7,209 bases of DNA from Cloacimonetes bacterium UBA5456 (GTDB lineage Bacteria > Cloacimonadota > Cloacimonadia > Cloacimonadales > Cloacimonadaceae): the NCBI GenBank assembly GCA_002427325.1, contig DIQS01000014.1, positions 112,055-119,263 on the forward strand, read 5' to 3'. Positions 1 through 5,851 of this stretch are shown here, piece by piece. Both the position numbers and the translations under genes were made by a program. The notes under the pieces were generated by a model that saw only the letters and a program-made list of their open reading frames with translations, ran no database searches and was not told where the DNA came from. Every line of letters starts with the position of its first letter. Within the stretch, counting starts at the first letter, position 1.

Positions 1-12
1 CTTACTGGGTTC

Positions 13-62
13 TGGTCATGATATGGTCATGATGTGGTCATGAGCATGAGCATATCATGAGC
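13..62. repeat. Short tandem and inverted repeats built on TCATGA
   Basis: Three head-to-tail 11-bp units occur at 13-23 (TGGTCATGATA), 24-34 (TGGTCATGATG) and 35-45 (TGGTCATGAGC). They are followed by a 6-bp partial unit at 46-51 (ATGAGC) and a diverged unit at 52-62 (ATATCATGAGC). Each full unit carries the palindrome TCATGA, at 16-21, 27-32, 38-43 and 55-60. In addition, 16-25 (TCATGATATG) is an exact inverted copy of 51-60 (CATATCATGA), so a 10-bp stem with a 25-nt loop is possible. The cluster lies beyond the 3' end of the minus-strand flavin reductase gene. All three plus-strand frames are interrupted by stops, so it is not evidently coding. Its role is unknown. It could be slippage-generated filler, a protein-binding array or part of a 3' end structure, and it may continue outside the window. 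Confidence 0.75.
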
Positions 63-125
63 GCACGCTAAGCGGAAACCAGTAGGTAAGGAGTGGGTGG
101 ACAAGGCTTTGCCTGTTCAAAGCTC

Positions 126-599
126 TTATTCGTAATAGAAAAGTTCCTGCTCGTCGTTGAGCCAGCTATAGCGGACTTGACCGATGAAGACTGTGTGATC
201 ACCGCTCTTGATCTGGCTGATGATCTCGCATTCAAAACAGGCAAGCGCATCTTTTAGCACCGGCAACTTCCTCAGCTTTCCGGGGAAATACTCAATTTTC
301 CCTGCCGTGAATTTGTCTATTTCCCTGCCGCTCTTTGAGCCGGCAAGCCTCATGAGTTCATTCATCTCTTTGCCGGGGAAAATAAGATTGAAATAGCGCT
401 TATCCATGAGGCAATCGTGGGTATAGCGCGGGTGTCCGACGGAGATTGCAAACATTGGCGGATCGATTGAGGTGCGCATAAACCATTCTGCTGTCATGAT
501 GTTGTGATTTCCGTCCGGCTTTTCGCTCACGATCAAAACGCTTTTTGAAGGTAGCCGCGTTTTCATATATGCTTTGGGCATTTCTATTTGTTTCATCAT
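126..599 (-). CDS. Flavin reductase-like (FMN-binding split-barrel) protein
   Basis: This 157-residue cytosolic protein belongs to the flavin reductase-like domain family (Pfam PF01613 type). Such proteins bind FMN and act as NAD(P)H:flavin reductases, flavoredoxins or related electron carriers. The family hallmark GDHTVFIGQV is at residues 133-142. An FMN-site-like segment NHNIMTAEW is at 31-39, HPRYTHDCL at 56-64, and the typical ACFECEI strand at 120-126. The length suits a minimal single-domain member, with no signal peptide or extra domain. Two ATG codons stand in tandem (597-599 and 594-596 on the complement). AGGAGA on the minus strand (605-610) is 5 nt from the first and 8 nt from the second, so the second may be the true start, giving 156 aa. 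The gene is transcribed alone and divergently from the operon to its right. The physiological substrate and electron donor cannot be read from the sequence. Confidence 0.88.
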   Translation of the reverse strand: MMKQIEMPKAYMKTRLPSKSVLIVSEKPDGNHNIMTAEWFMRTSIDPPMFAISVGHPRYTHDCLMDKRYFNLIFPGKEMNELMRLAGSKSGREIDKFTAGKIEYFPGKLRKLPVLKDALACFECEIISQIKSGDHTVFIGQVRYSWLNDEQELFYYE

Positions 600-604
600 T
601 TCTT

Positions 605-610
605 TCTCCT
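605..610 (-). promoter_or_regulatory. Ribosome binding site of the flavin reductase gene
   Basis: On the minus strand this reads AGGAGA, a strong SD match. It lies 5 nt before the first of two adjacent ATG codons and 8 nt before the second, so its position favours the second ATG or both. Confidence 0.75.
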
Positions 611-623
611 AAAATTGCTCTTG

Positions 624-652
624 ATAATAAACAAGATAAAGCGTTTTGCCAA
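624..652 (-). promoter_or_regulatory. Sigma70-type promoter for the flavin reductase gene
   Basis: Read on the minus strand, a -35 element TTGGCA (647-652, 5 of 6 to consensus) and a -10 element TATTAT (624-629, 5 of 6) are separated by exactly 17 nt. Transcription would be expected to start near position 617, leaving a short leader of about 20 nt that contains the AGGAGA ribosome binding site. This is the best promoter visible in the window. It is inferred from sequence alone. Confidence 0.65.
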
Positions 653-715
653 CATCACTAATGCTTTCTTATTCATACATTTTTGCAGTGCATAAATCCA
701 CAAAAAGCCTGAAAC

Positions 716-733
716 TCAACAATGTTCTTGACA
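716..733 (+). promoter_or_regulatory. Possible -35 hexamer with overlapping dyad, upstream of the operon
   Basis: A perfect TTGACA lies at 728-733 on the plus strand, about 50 nt before the acetyltransferase start. It overlaps a 16-bp imperfect palindrome at 716-731 (TCAACAATGTTCTTGA), in which 6 of 8 base pairs are symmetric. This could be a promoter element with an operator across it. However, no good -10 hexamer is found at 16-18 nt spacing; the nearest weak match is CAAACT at 749-754, with 15 nt spacing. The call is therefore tentative. Confidence 0.25.
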
Positions 734-773
734 AATAGACTGCATCGCCAAACTGAAGGAAATTAAAACCTGT

Positions 774-779
774 GAGGTG
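774..779 (+). promoter_or_regulatory. Ribosome binding site deciding the acetyltransferase start
   Basis: GAGGTG matches the anti-SD sequence and ends 4 nt before the ATG at 784. It overlaps the alternative GTG start at 772, so that in-frame GTG is more likely part of the SD region than the initiator. A second purine tract, AAGGA (756-760), could serve the GTG at 11-nt spacing, so the choice is not fully closed. Confidence 0.55.
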
Positions 780-783
780 GACA

Positions 784-1389
784 ATGAAATATTTCCGCAA
801 ATTAGTCGGGACAAGATGTTATCTTTCCCCCCTTTCCCTTGAAGATATCGAACGCAATACAGAGTGGGTAAACGACCTTGAAATAGGGCAGTTTGTCCTC
901 TTTTCTTCTACTGTCTATGACATTGATAAAGAAAGAGATGCCCTGCGCACGCTCATGGATAAGGATGTGATCTTTGCAATAGTGGAAAAGGATACGAATA
1001 AATCCATTGGAAACTGCGGTTTGCATCAGATCAGCGAGGTGCACAGACATGCTCAAATCGGGATGTTCATCGGTGATAAGTCATATTGGAATCAAGGCAT
1101 TGGCACGGAAGCGACTAATCTGCTCTTGGATTATGGTTTTAATGTCATGAATCTGAATAACATCAGTCTTGAAGTGGTTGAATATAACAAGCGCGCACTG
1201 CGTTGCTATGAGAAATGCGGTTTTAAATATGTGGGCACACGAAGGAAGTCCATCTTTATGGCTGGGCAATATCATGATGTGCTCATCTATGACATGCTTG
1301 CCGAGGATTTTGAGAGCCCCTTTGTGAAGAAAACTTTTGAATATGCCACCAGCGATGAAGCAGGGCGCAGTAAGATTAGCCTCCTTTAA
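784..1389 (+). CDS. GNAT-family N-acetyltransferase (RimJ/RimL/SpeG-like)
   Basis: This cytosolic enzyme of 201 residues is predicted to transfer the acetyl group of acetyl-CoA to an amine. The fold is recognised from the start LVGTRCYLSPLSLEDIE (residues 7-23), the acetyl-CoA pyrophosphate loop QGIGTE at 104-109 within a WNQGIGTEA context, and the motif B segment NKRALRCYEKCGF at 135-147. This layout resembles proteins that acetylate ribosomal-protein N termini, spermidine or amino-sugar nucleotides, and the sequence does not decide among them. Residues 173-201 form a polar tail after the usual end of the domain. ATG 784 is preferred because GAGGTG lies just upstream. An in-frame GTG at 772 would add four residues. 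The stop codon directly abuts the holB start, so this is probably the first gene of the operon. Confidence 0.85.
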   Translation: MKYFRKLVGTRCYLSPLSLEDIERNTEWVNDLEIGQFVLFSSTVYDIDKERDALRTLMDKDVIFAIVEKDTNKSIGNCGLHQISEVHRHAQIGMFIGDKSYWNQGIGTEATNLLLDYGFNVMNLNNISLEVVEYNKRALRCYEKCGFKYVGTRRKSIFMAGQYHDVLIYDMLAEDFESPFVKKTFEYATSDEAGRSKISLL

Positions 1390-2487
1390 ATGAATCGAAC
1401 CATCAAAGGACAAGAACAGGTTTTGGTGCTACTAAGTAGTGCCACTTCGCAGGATAGGATTGCCCAAGCTTATCTCTTTCACGGGAGTGACGGCTCGGGC
1501 AAGTTCCTCACTGCCTTATACTTCGGCATGATGCTCAACTGTCTTGCCGAGGAAGAGCAGCGTCCTTGCGGAGTTTGTCAATCTTGTCGGAAGTTCCTTG
1601 CGCTTGAACATCCTGATCTCATCTATCTCTTTCCCAGCACCAATCTTAGGATGAGTGCGGAGGGTGAGATTCGCGATAAAGAGGCACATAAGGAATATGA
1701 CGCCTATATCCAAAACAAGATCAATACGCCTTGGGTGGACTACTTTTTTAGCGGGAATACGGAGATCAGACGTGATAGCATGAATCTGCTCATCCGTAGG
1801 CTGGAACTGAGTAAACATGAGGGGCGCAAACGGATTGTCATCATCGAAAACTGTGATATGATGAACACGCAGACGGCAAATTCATTCCTTAAAACCTTGG
1901 AAGAACCGCCGGCGAATACCGTGATCATCCTCACTACCGAGCGGATGTCAAATATCTTGCCTACCATCATCTCGCGCTGTCAGCCTGTCTATTTCAAGCC
2001 GCTCTCGCAAAATGTGATAAGCGAGATACTTGTCTCGGAATTTGGGGCGGAAAGCCATAATGCACGATCTGCGGCGCGCATCAGTGGGGGGAATCTCAAG
2101 ACGGCTATTCGCATCGCTCAGAATGTTGGCGGAGGTGCGCGTGATCGGGCTTATGAGCTGTTTGAGATGGCTCGGGATGATAAGGCTTTGGAATATCTGA
2201 CGCAGCTTGGGAAGAATAGAGAATCGGCGGATGCTTTGATTGATCACATTGCAAATGTGCAGATCATCGCTAATGATCTTGCCGTTTTTAGTATCGCTGC
2301 CCAGGAGATCATCAATCTCGACAAAGCTGCATGGTATCAAGCTTTTGCGCAGGATGAATTGGCGGATAGGCTGCCGGATTATCTCCTCACGCTCTCGGAT
2401 ATCAGCAGAAAGCTTTCGGGCAATGTGAATCCGCAACTCGCTATGATCAAGCTCTTTTTGAGCACTAAACAGTTTTTGGGCGCATGA
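1390..2487 (+). CDS. holB: DNA polymerase III delta-prime subunit (clamp loader)
   Basis: This 365-residue protein is the delta-prime subunit of the clamp loader, which opens and loads the sliding beta clamp onto primed DNA during replication. The AAA+ module is visible. A P-loop-like GSDGSGKF lies at 32-39 and lacks the usual Ser/Thr after Lys; delta-prime is known to be a non-ATPase subunit in E. coli. A zinc module follows with C51, C60, C63 and C66, the same spacing as in E. coli. LKTLEEPP is at 167-174, and the SRC motif (arginine finger) is S195-R196-C197. The C-terminal part should form the helical collar. Residues about 83-123 are a charged insertion absent from E. coli delta-prime. 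There is no SD before the ATG, which touches the stop of the acetyltransferase gene, so translation is probably by reinitiation. The 3' end overlaps murJ by 4 nt. Confidence 0.93.
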   Translation: MNRTIKGQEQVLVLLSSATSQDRIAQAYLFHGSDGSGKFLTALYFGMMLNCLAEEEQRPCGVCQSCRKFLALEHPDLIYLFPSTNLRMSAEGEIRDKEAHKEYDAYIQNKINTPWVDYFFSGNTEIRRDSMNLLIRRLELSKHEGRKRIVIIENCDMMNTQTANSFLKTLEEPPANTVIILTTERMSNILPTIISRCQPVYFKPLSQNVISEILVSEFGAESHNARSAARISGGNLKTAIRIAQNVGGGARDRAYELFEMARDDKALEYLTQLGKNRESADALIDHIANVQIIANDLAVFSIAAQEIINLDKAAWYQAFAQDELADRLPDYLLTLSDISRKLSGNVNPQLAMIKLFLSTKQFLGA

Positions 2488-4043
2488 ATAACAAGAAACT
2501 TGCGCGCAATATCGGCATGATGAGCGTTGCCGTATTCTTTAGCCGCATCTTGGGGCTGGTGCGGGATGTGGTGATGGCTTTCTTCTTTGGTGGAGGCTAT
2601 CTAAATGATGCTTTCAATGTGGCTTACAATATCCCGAATCTGCTTAGAAGACTCTTTGGCGAGGGTGCACTGTCCACTGCATTTGTGCCTATTTATACGC
2701 GCATGGGCAATGAAAAAGGCAGGGAAGAACAGATAGATTTTGCGCTGAATCTCATCTCTATTCTCAGCTTTATCTTGTTGGTGTTAACCGCTTTGGGGAT
2801 GGTCTTTGCGCCGGTTTTGGTGAAGCTTCTTTATCCGGGGCTTGATCCGCTTTCCGTGCCAATTGCCATCAAGCTCACTCGCATCATCTTCCCCTATCTC
2901 TTTTTCATCGGGCTTTCTTCCACCTTTATTGCCATCCTCAATTCGCATGACTATTTCTTTATGACGGGGCTGTCCAGTGCGCTTCTAAATATCGGGATGA
3001 TACTCTCTATCGTCTTGCCATATTATGTGGTTAAGCTGCCACCGGAAAAGCTCATCTATCCCGCAGGATGGGGTGTGGTTATCGGCGGAACTCTGCAGAC
3101 CTTGATAAATCTTCCCTATCTGAGAAAGGTGGGATATAGGTTCAAGATCATCCTGAAATTTGGTGGAGAGGCACTGTCAACCCTCTGGAAACGCTTTATT
3201 CCCGGCATGATCGGGATTGGTATCAGAGAGATCAATCTCGTTGCAGACGCTCTCATGGCGAGCTTTTTGCCCGTCGGAAGCATCACCGCTTTAGGATATG
3301 GGAACAGGCTGATGCAGCTTCCGCTGGGGATATTTGCCATTAGTGCGGGCACGGCTGTCTTGCCCATGTATTCGCGACTCGTGGGCGAAAAGAACTATGA
3401 GGAACTCTCTTCCAGCCTGCGTTTTGCCAGCCTCAATCTCGTCTATATCATGCTGCCCATCACGGCGCTCATCCTCGCTCTTGCGCCGGACTTTATCACG
3501 ATACTCTTTGGGCGCGGGGCATTTGACGCCCAGGCAGTCTGGATGAGCTCGCAGGCACTGATCTTCTATTCTTTGGGACTGATTTTCTATAGCATGAATC
3601 AGGTTCTCACGCCTATCTTCTTTGCGCAGGGCGATACCAAGACGCCCATGAAGCTGGCGGCTGTTATGGTTGCGCTGAATATCACGATGAACTTCGTGCT
3701 CATGCAGTTTATCCAGCATCGCGGACTGGCTCTTTCCACCTCTATTACGGCGCTGGTCAATTACACTATCTTGCTCTTTCTCATCCGCAAGAGATATCCG
3801 CAGATCAGCTATAGCGGGATAACGCTCAATCTGGTCAAAAGCATTGCCATCGCAGCGCTTGTCTATCTCCAGTCATGGTATTTGACATCTATTTTCACCC
3901 TCACGGGAACCCTTGGATTATTGCTCAAAGCCTCTGTCACCAGTCTGCTCGGCTTTGTGAGCTTCTTCGCACTTGGCATGCTTTTCAAGCTCTCTTTCCT
4001 CAAAGATAGCATTAGGAACCTATGGAAAAGATTCCGCCGCTGA
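2484..4043 (+). CDS. murJ: Lipid II flippase MurJ (MviN family)
   Basis: This 519-residue polytopic inner-membrane protein of the MOP exporter superfamily moves the peptidoglycan precursor lipid II across the cytoplasmic membrane. Its length is typical for the family. The conserved N-terminus is plain: SRILGLVRD (residues 20-28), NDAFNVAY (41-48) and IPNLLRRLFGEGALSTAFVP (50-69). R21, R27, D42 and R55/R56 align with the functional E. coli residues R18, R24, D39 and R52/R53. R275 in GNRLMQLPLG matches the cavity residue R270. Hydrophobic segments continue through the whole chain, as expected for about 14 helices, and the end is a basic cytoplasmic tail (LWKRFRR). The ATG overlaps the holB stop as ATGA with no clear SD, implying translational coupling. 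The last 22 nt overlap uvrC in another frame. It is likely essential. Confidence 0.95.
   Translation: MNNKKLARNIGMMSVAVFFSRILGLVRDVVMAFFFGGGYLNDAFNVAYNIPNLLRRLFGEGALSTAFVPIYTRMGNEKGREEQIDFALNLISILSFILLVLTALGMVFAPVLVKLLYPGLDPLSVPIAIKLTRIIFPYLFFIGLSSTFIAILNSHDYFFMTGLSSALLNIGMILSIVLPYYVVKLPPEKLIYPAGWGVVIGGTLQTLINLPYLRKVGYRFKIILKFGGEALSTLWKRFIPGMIGIGIREINLVADALMASFLPVGSITALGYGNRLMQLPLGIFAISAGTAVLPMYSRLVGEKNYEELSSSLRFASLNLVYIMLPITALILALAPDFITILFGRGAFDAQAVWMSSQALIFYSLGLIFYSMNQVLTPIFFAQGDTKTPMKLAAVMVALNITMNFVLMQFIQHRGLALSTSITALVNYTILLFLIRKRYPQISYSGITLNLVKSIAIAALVYLQSWYLTSIFTLTGTLGLLLKASVTSLLGFVSFFALGMLFKLSFLKDSIRNLWKRFRR
4014..4017 (+). promoter_or_regulatory. Ribosome binding site of uvrC, inside murJ
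   Basis: AGGA lies within the last codons of murJ, 4 nt before the uvrC ATG at 4022. It is a short, modest SD, but it supports this start, which is also required to place the PGVY motif at the usual distance from the N-terminus. Confidence 0.45.
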
Positions 4044-5830
4044 TCGCGCAAAAGCTGCCTTTCTTGCCCGATGATCCCGGTGTGTATCTGTGGAAGAACG
4101 CGGAGGATGAAGTGATCTATGTGGGCAAAGCGATATCCCTCAAAGACCGCATTCGCTCCTATCTTTCTAACACGGCAAAAGACCTCAAGACCGATCAGCT
4201 TGTCAAACATATTCACAGCCTCGATTACATCCTCACCAGCAGTGAGACCGAGGCCTTTCTCCTCGAAGCCAGCCTGATCAAGAAGTATCAGCCCAAATAC
4301 AACATCCTGCTCAAAGACGACAAACGTTATCCTTATGTGAAGGTGACTCTTAACGAAGACTTCCCGAGAATCTTTGTCACACGCGATCTCGTCAAAGACG
4401 GAGGCAGGTATTTCGGGCCATACACGGACGTCAAGTCCCTCCGCAAGATACTGAGAAGCTTTGAATGGCTCTTCCCCATCCGCAACTGCAAGCGCAAGAT
4501 ACCCAAAGACCGCATCGTCTTCAATAAAGCCTGCATCAACTATCAATTAGGCAAGTGTAGCGCTCCTTGCATCGGCAAGATATCGCATGAAGACTATATG
4601 CAGATCGTGAACAAGCTCATCCGCTTCTTTGAGGGCAAATATGACGAGATATTGGGCGAATATCGTGCCGAGATGGAAGAGCTTTCCAGCCAGATGCGCT
4701 TTGAAGAGGCGGCAAAGATCAGAGACAAAATCGTTGCCATCCAGAACATCCAAAGCAGGCAGAGCGTGGTCTATACCGATAACCGAAACCTCGATATTGT
4801 CGGCTTTTATCAAGAAGGCAGCGATGCCGTGGCGCTGATTCTCAAGATGCAAGAAGGCGCACTTATCAATCAAGAGAGCTATCCGCTCAAGAACGTGTCT
4901 AATAGCGAGAGTGCGCACATACTCAGCTCCTTTCTCAAGCTCTACTATTCTCAGCATGAAAAGCTGCCCCAAGAGATACTCTTGCCCTTTGAACCAGAAG
5001 ACTTTGAGGCACTCAATCGCTGGCTGAATAACAAGCTCAGCTTGCCTCAACGCGGGGATAAGACCAAACTGCTCGCACTGGCCAAGAAGAATGCCTTCCA
5101 GATCATAGAAGAGAAGAAGCTCGCCCATCTACGCAAGGCCAATCGCACCATCTTCCCCATCCAAGAACTCAAGGAAGCACTCGGATTTGACAGACTCCCG
5201 CGCAAGATTGTCTGCATGGATATCTCCACCATCCAAGGCTCGGACACAGTCTCCAGCGCCGTCTATTTCGAGAACGGTAAGCCCAAGAAGAAGAACTATC
5301 GCCACTACATCATCCGCGATATCGATGGACAAGACGACTTTGCCGCCCTGCAAGAGACCCTCACGCGCTTTTTAGGCGAGATTGACAGCAATCCTGAGAT
5401 GAAGCCCGATCTCTTTATCATTGACGGCGGGAAAGGACAGCTCAGCGGCACAAACAGCATTCTTAAAAGCTCTGAACACAGCGACATCTATATCATCTCA
5501 TTGGCAAAGAGGGCGGAAGAGATATTCATGCCCGAGAGAAGCGAATCCATCGTGCTTCCACGCTCCTCATCCGCACTCAGATTGATCACCGGCATTCGCG
5601 ATGAAGCACACCGCTTTGCCATTGAATTTCACCGTAAAAGACGCAGCAAGCGCACCTTGACCAGCGAGCTTGATGAGATTGACGGCATCGGCGAAAACAC
5701 GAAGTTCCTCTTGCTCAAAGAGCTCGGTTCCGTGGATGCGATCTCGAAAGCAAGCATAGACCAACTCACCGCAATCAAAGGGATTGGCCCCAAAACTGCG
5801 GAGAATATCCATAAACATTTTCATGTGTAG
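4022..5830 (+). CDS. uvrC: Excinuclease ABC subunit UvrC
   Basis: This 602-residue endonuclease makes both incisions, 3' and 5' of a lesion, in nucleotide excision repair after recruitment by UvrB. The domains are complete and in order. The N-terminal GIY-YIG nuclease has GVY at 20-22, YVGKA at 33-37, R43 and the metal ligand E82. A four-cysteine cluster at C156, C171, C179 and C183 matches the iron-sulfur cysteines of E. coli UvrC. The UVR (UvrB-binding) helix pair is near 205-240 (MRFEEAAKIRD). The RNase H-like nuclease has D400 (CMDIST), D468 (IIDGGKGQL) and H530 (RDEAH). A tandem helix-hairpin-helix tail has GIG at 555-557 and GIGPKTAE from 587. All expected catalytic residues are present. 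It overlaps murJ by 22 nt and ends 21 nt before the GlmL-like gene. No LexA-type operator was recognised, so expression is probably constitutive with the operon. Confidence 0.96.
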   Translation: MEKIPPLIAQKLPFLPDDPGVYLWKNAEDEVIYVGKAISLKDRIRSYLSNTAKDLKTDQLVKHIHSLDYILTSSETEAFLLEASLIKKYQPKYNILLKDDKRYPYVKVTLNEDFPRIFVTRDLVKDGGRYFGPYTDVKSLRKILRSFEWLFPIRNCKRKIPKDRIVFNKACINYQLGKCSAPCIGKISHEDYMQIVNKLIRFFEGKYDEILGEYRAEMEELSSQMRFEEAAKIRDKIVAIQNIQSRQSVVYTDNRNLDIVGFYQEGSDAVALILKMQEGALINQESYPLKNVSNSESAHILSSFLKLYYSQHEKLPQEILLPFEPEDFEALNRWLNNKLSLPQRGDKTKLLALAKKNAFQIIEEKKLAHLRKANRTIFPIQELKEALGFDRLPRKIVCMDISTIQGSDTVSSAVYFENGKPKKKNYRHYIIRDIDGQDDFAALQETLTRFLGEIDSNPEMKPDLFIIDGGKGQLSGTNSILKSSEHSDIYIISLAKRAEEIFMPERSESIVLPRSSSALRLITGIRDEAHRFAIEFHRKRRSKRTLTSELDEIDGIGENTKFLLLKELGSVDAISKASIDQLTAIKGIGPKTAENIHKHFHV

Positions 5831-5836
5831 AAACCC

Positions 5837-5843
5837 AAGGAGA
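5837..5843 (+). promoter_or_regulatory. Ribosome binding site of the GlmL-like gene
   Basis: AAGGAGA is a near-perfect SD ending 8 nt before ATG 5852. It is the strongest initiation signal on the plus strand in this window. In contrast, holB and murJ have no clear SD, so this gene is likely translated independently rather than by coupling. Confidence 0.75.
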
Positions 5844-5851
5844 ACATACTA

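Noticed and set aside
101..116. Possible terminator hairpin after the flavin reductase stop
   Set aside because: ACA(A)GGC pairs with GCCTGT around a TTT loop, giving a 6-bp stem with one bulge, but no T-tract follows on either strand. It does not qualify as an intrinsic terminator.
1..125. CRISPR array or tRNA at the left edge
   Set aside because: The repeats are only 11 bp, are directly contiguous and lack spacers. No cloverleaf or tRNA-like acceptor end was found.
728..756. A complete sigma70 promoter for the plus-strand operon
   Set aside because: TTGACA is perfect, but the hexamer at 17-nt spacing is AACTGA, and 15-, 16- and 18-nt spacings also give poor matches. Only a tentative -35 element was kept.
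772..783. GTG at 772 as the acetyltransferase start
   Set aside because: The GTG overlaps the GAGGTG ribosome binding sequence that fits ATG 784, and the four extra residues add nothing to the domain. It remains possible but less likely.
3291..3719. A 142-codon minus-strand open frame inside murJ
   Set aside because: It gives a highly charged product opposite membrane-helix codons, a common shadow effect, and shows no gene-like features.
3863..4546. A 227-codon open frame on the minus strand across the murJ-uvrC junction
   Set aside because: It lies antisense to two genes with full family motifs, has no recognisable domain, and is best explained by their codon bias leaving the reverse frame open.
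4547..5128. A 193-codon open frame on the minus strand within uvrC
   Set aside because: It is fully antisense to the UVR and linker region of uvrC, and its translation resembles no family.
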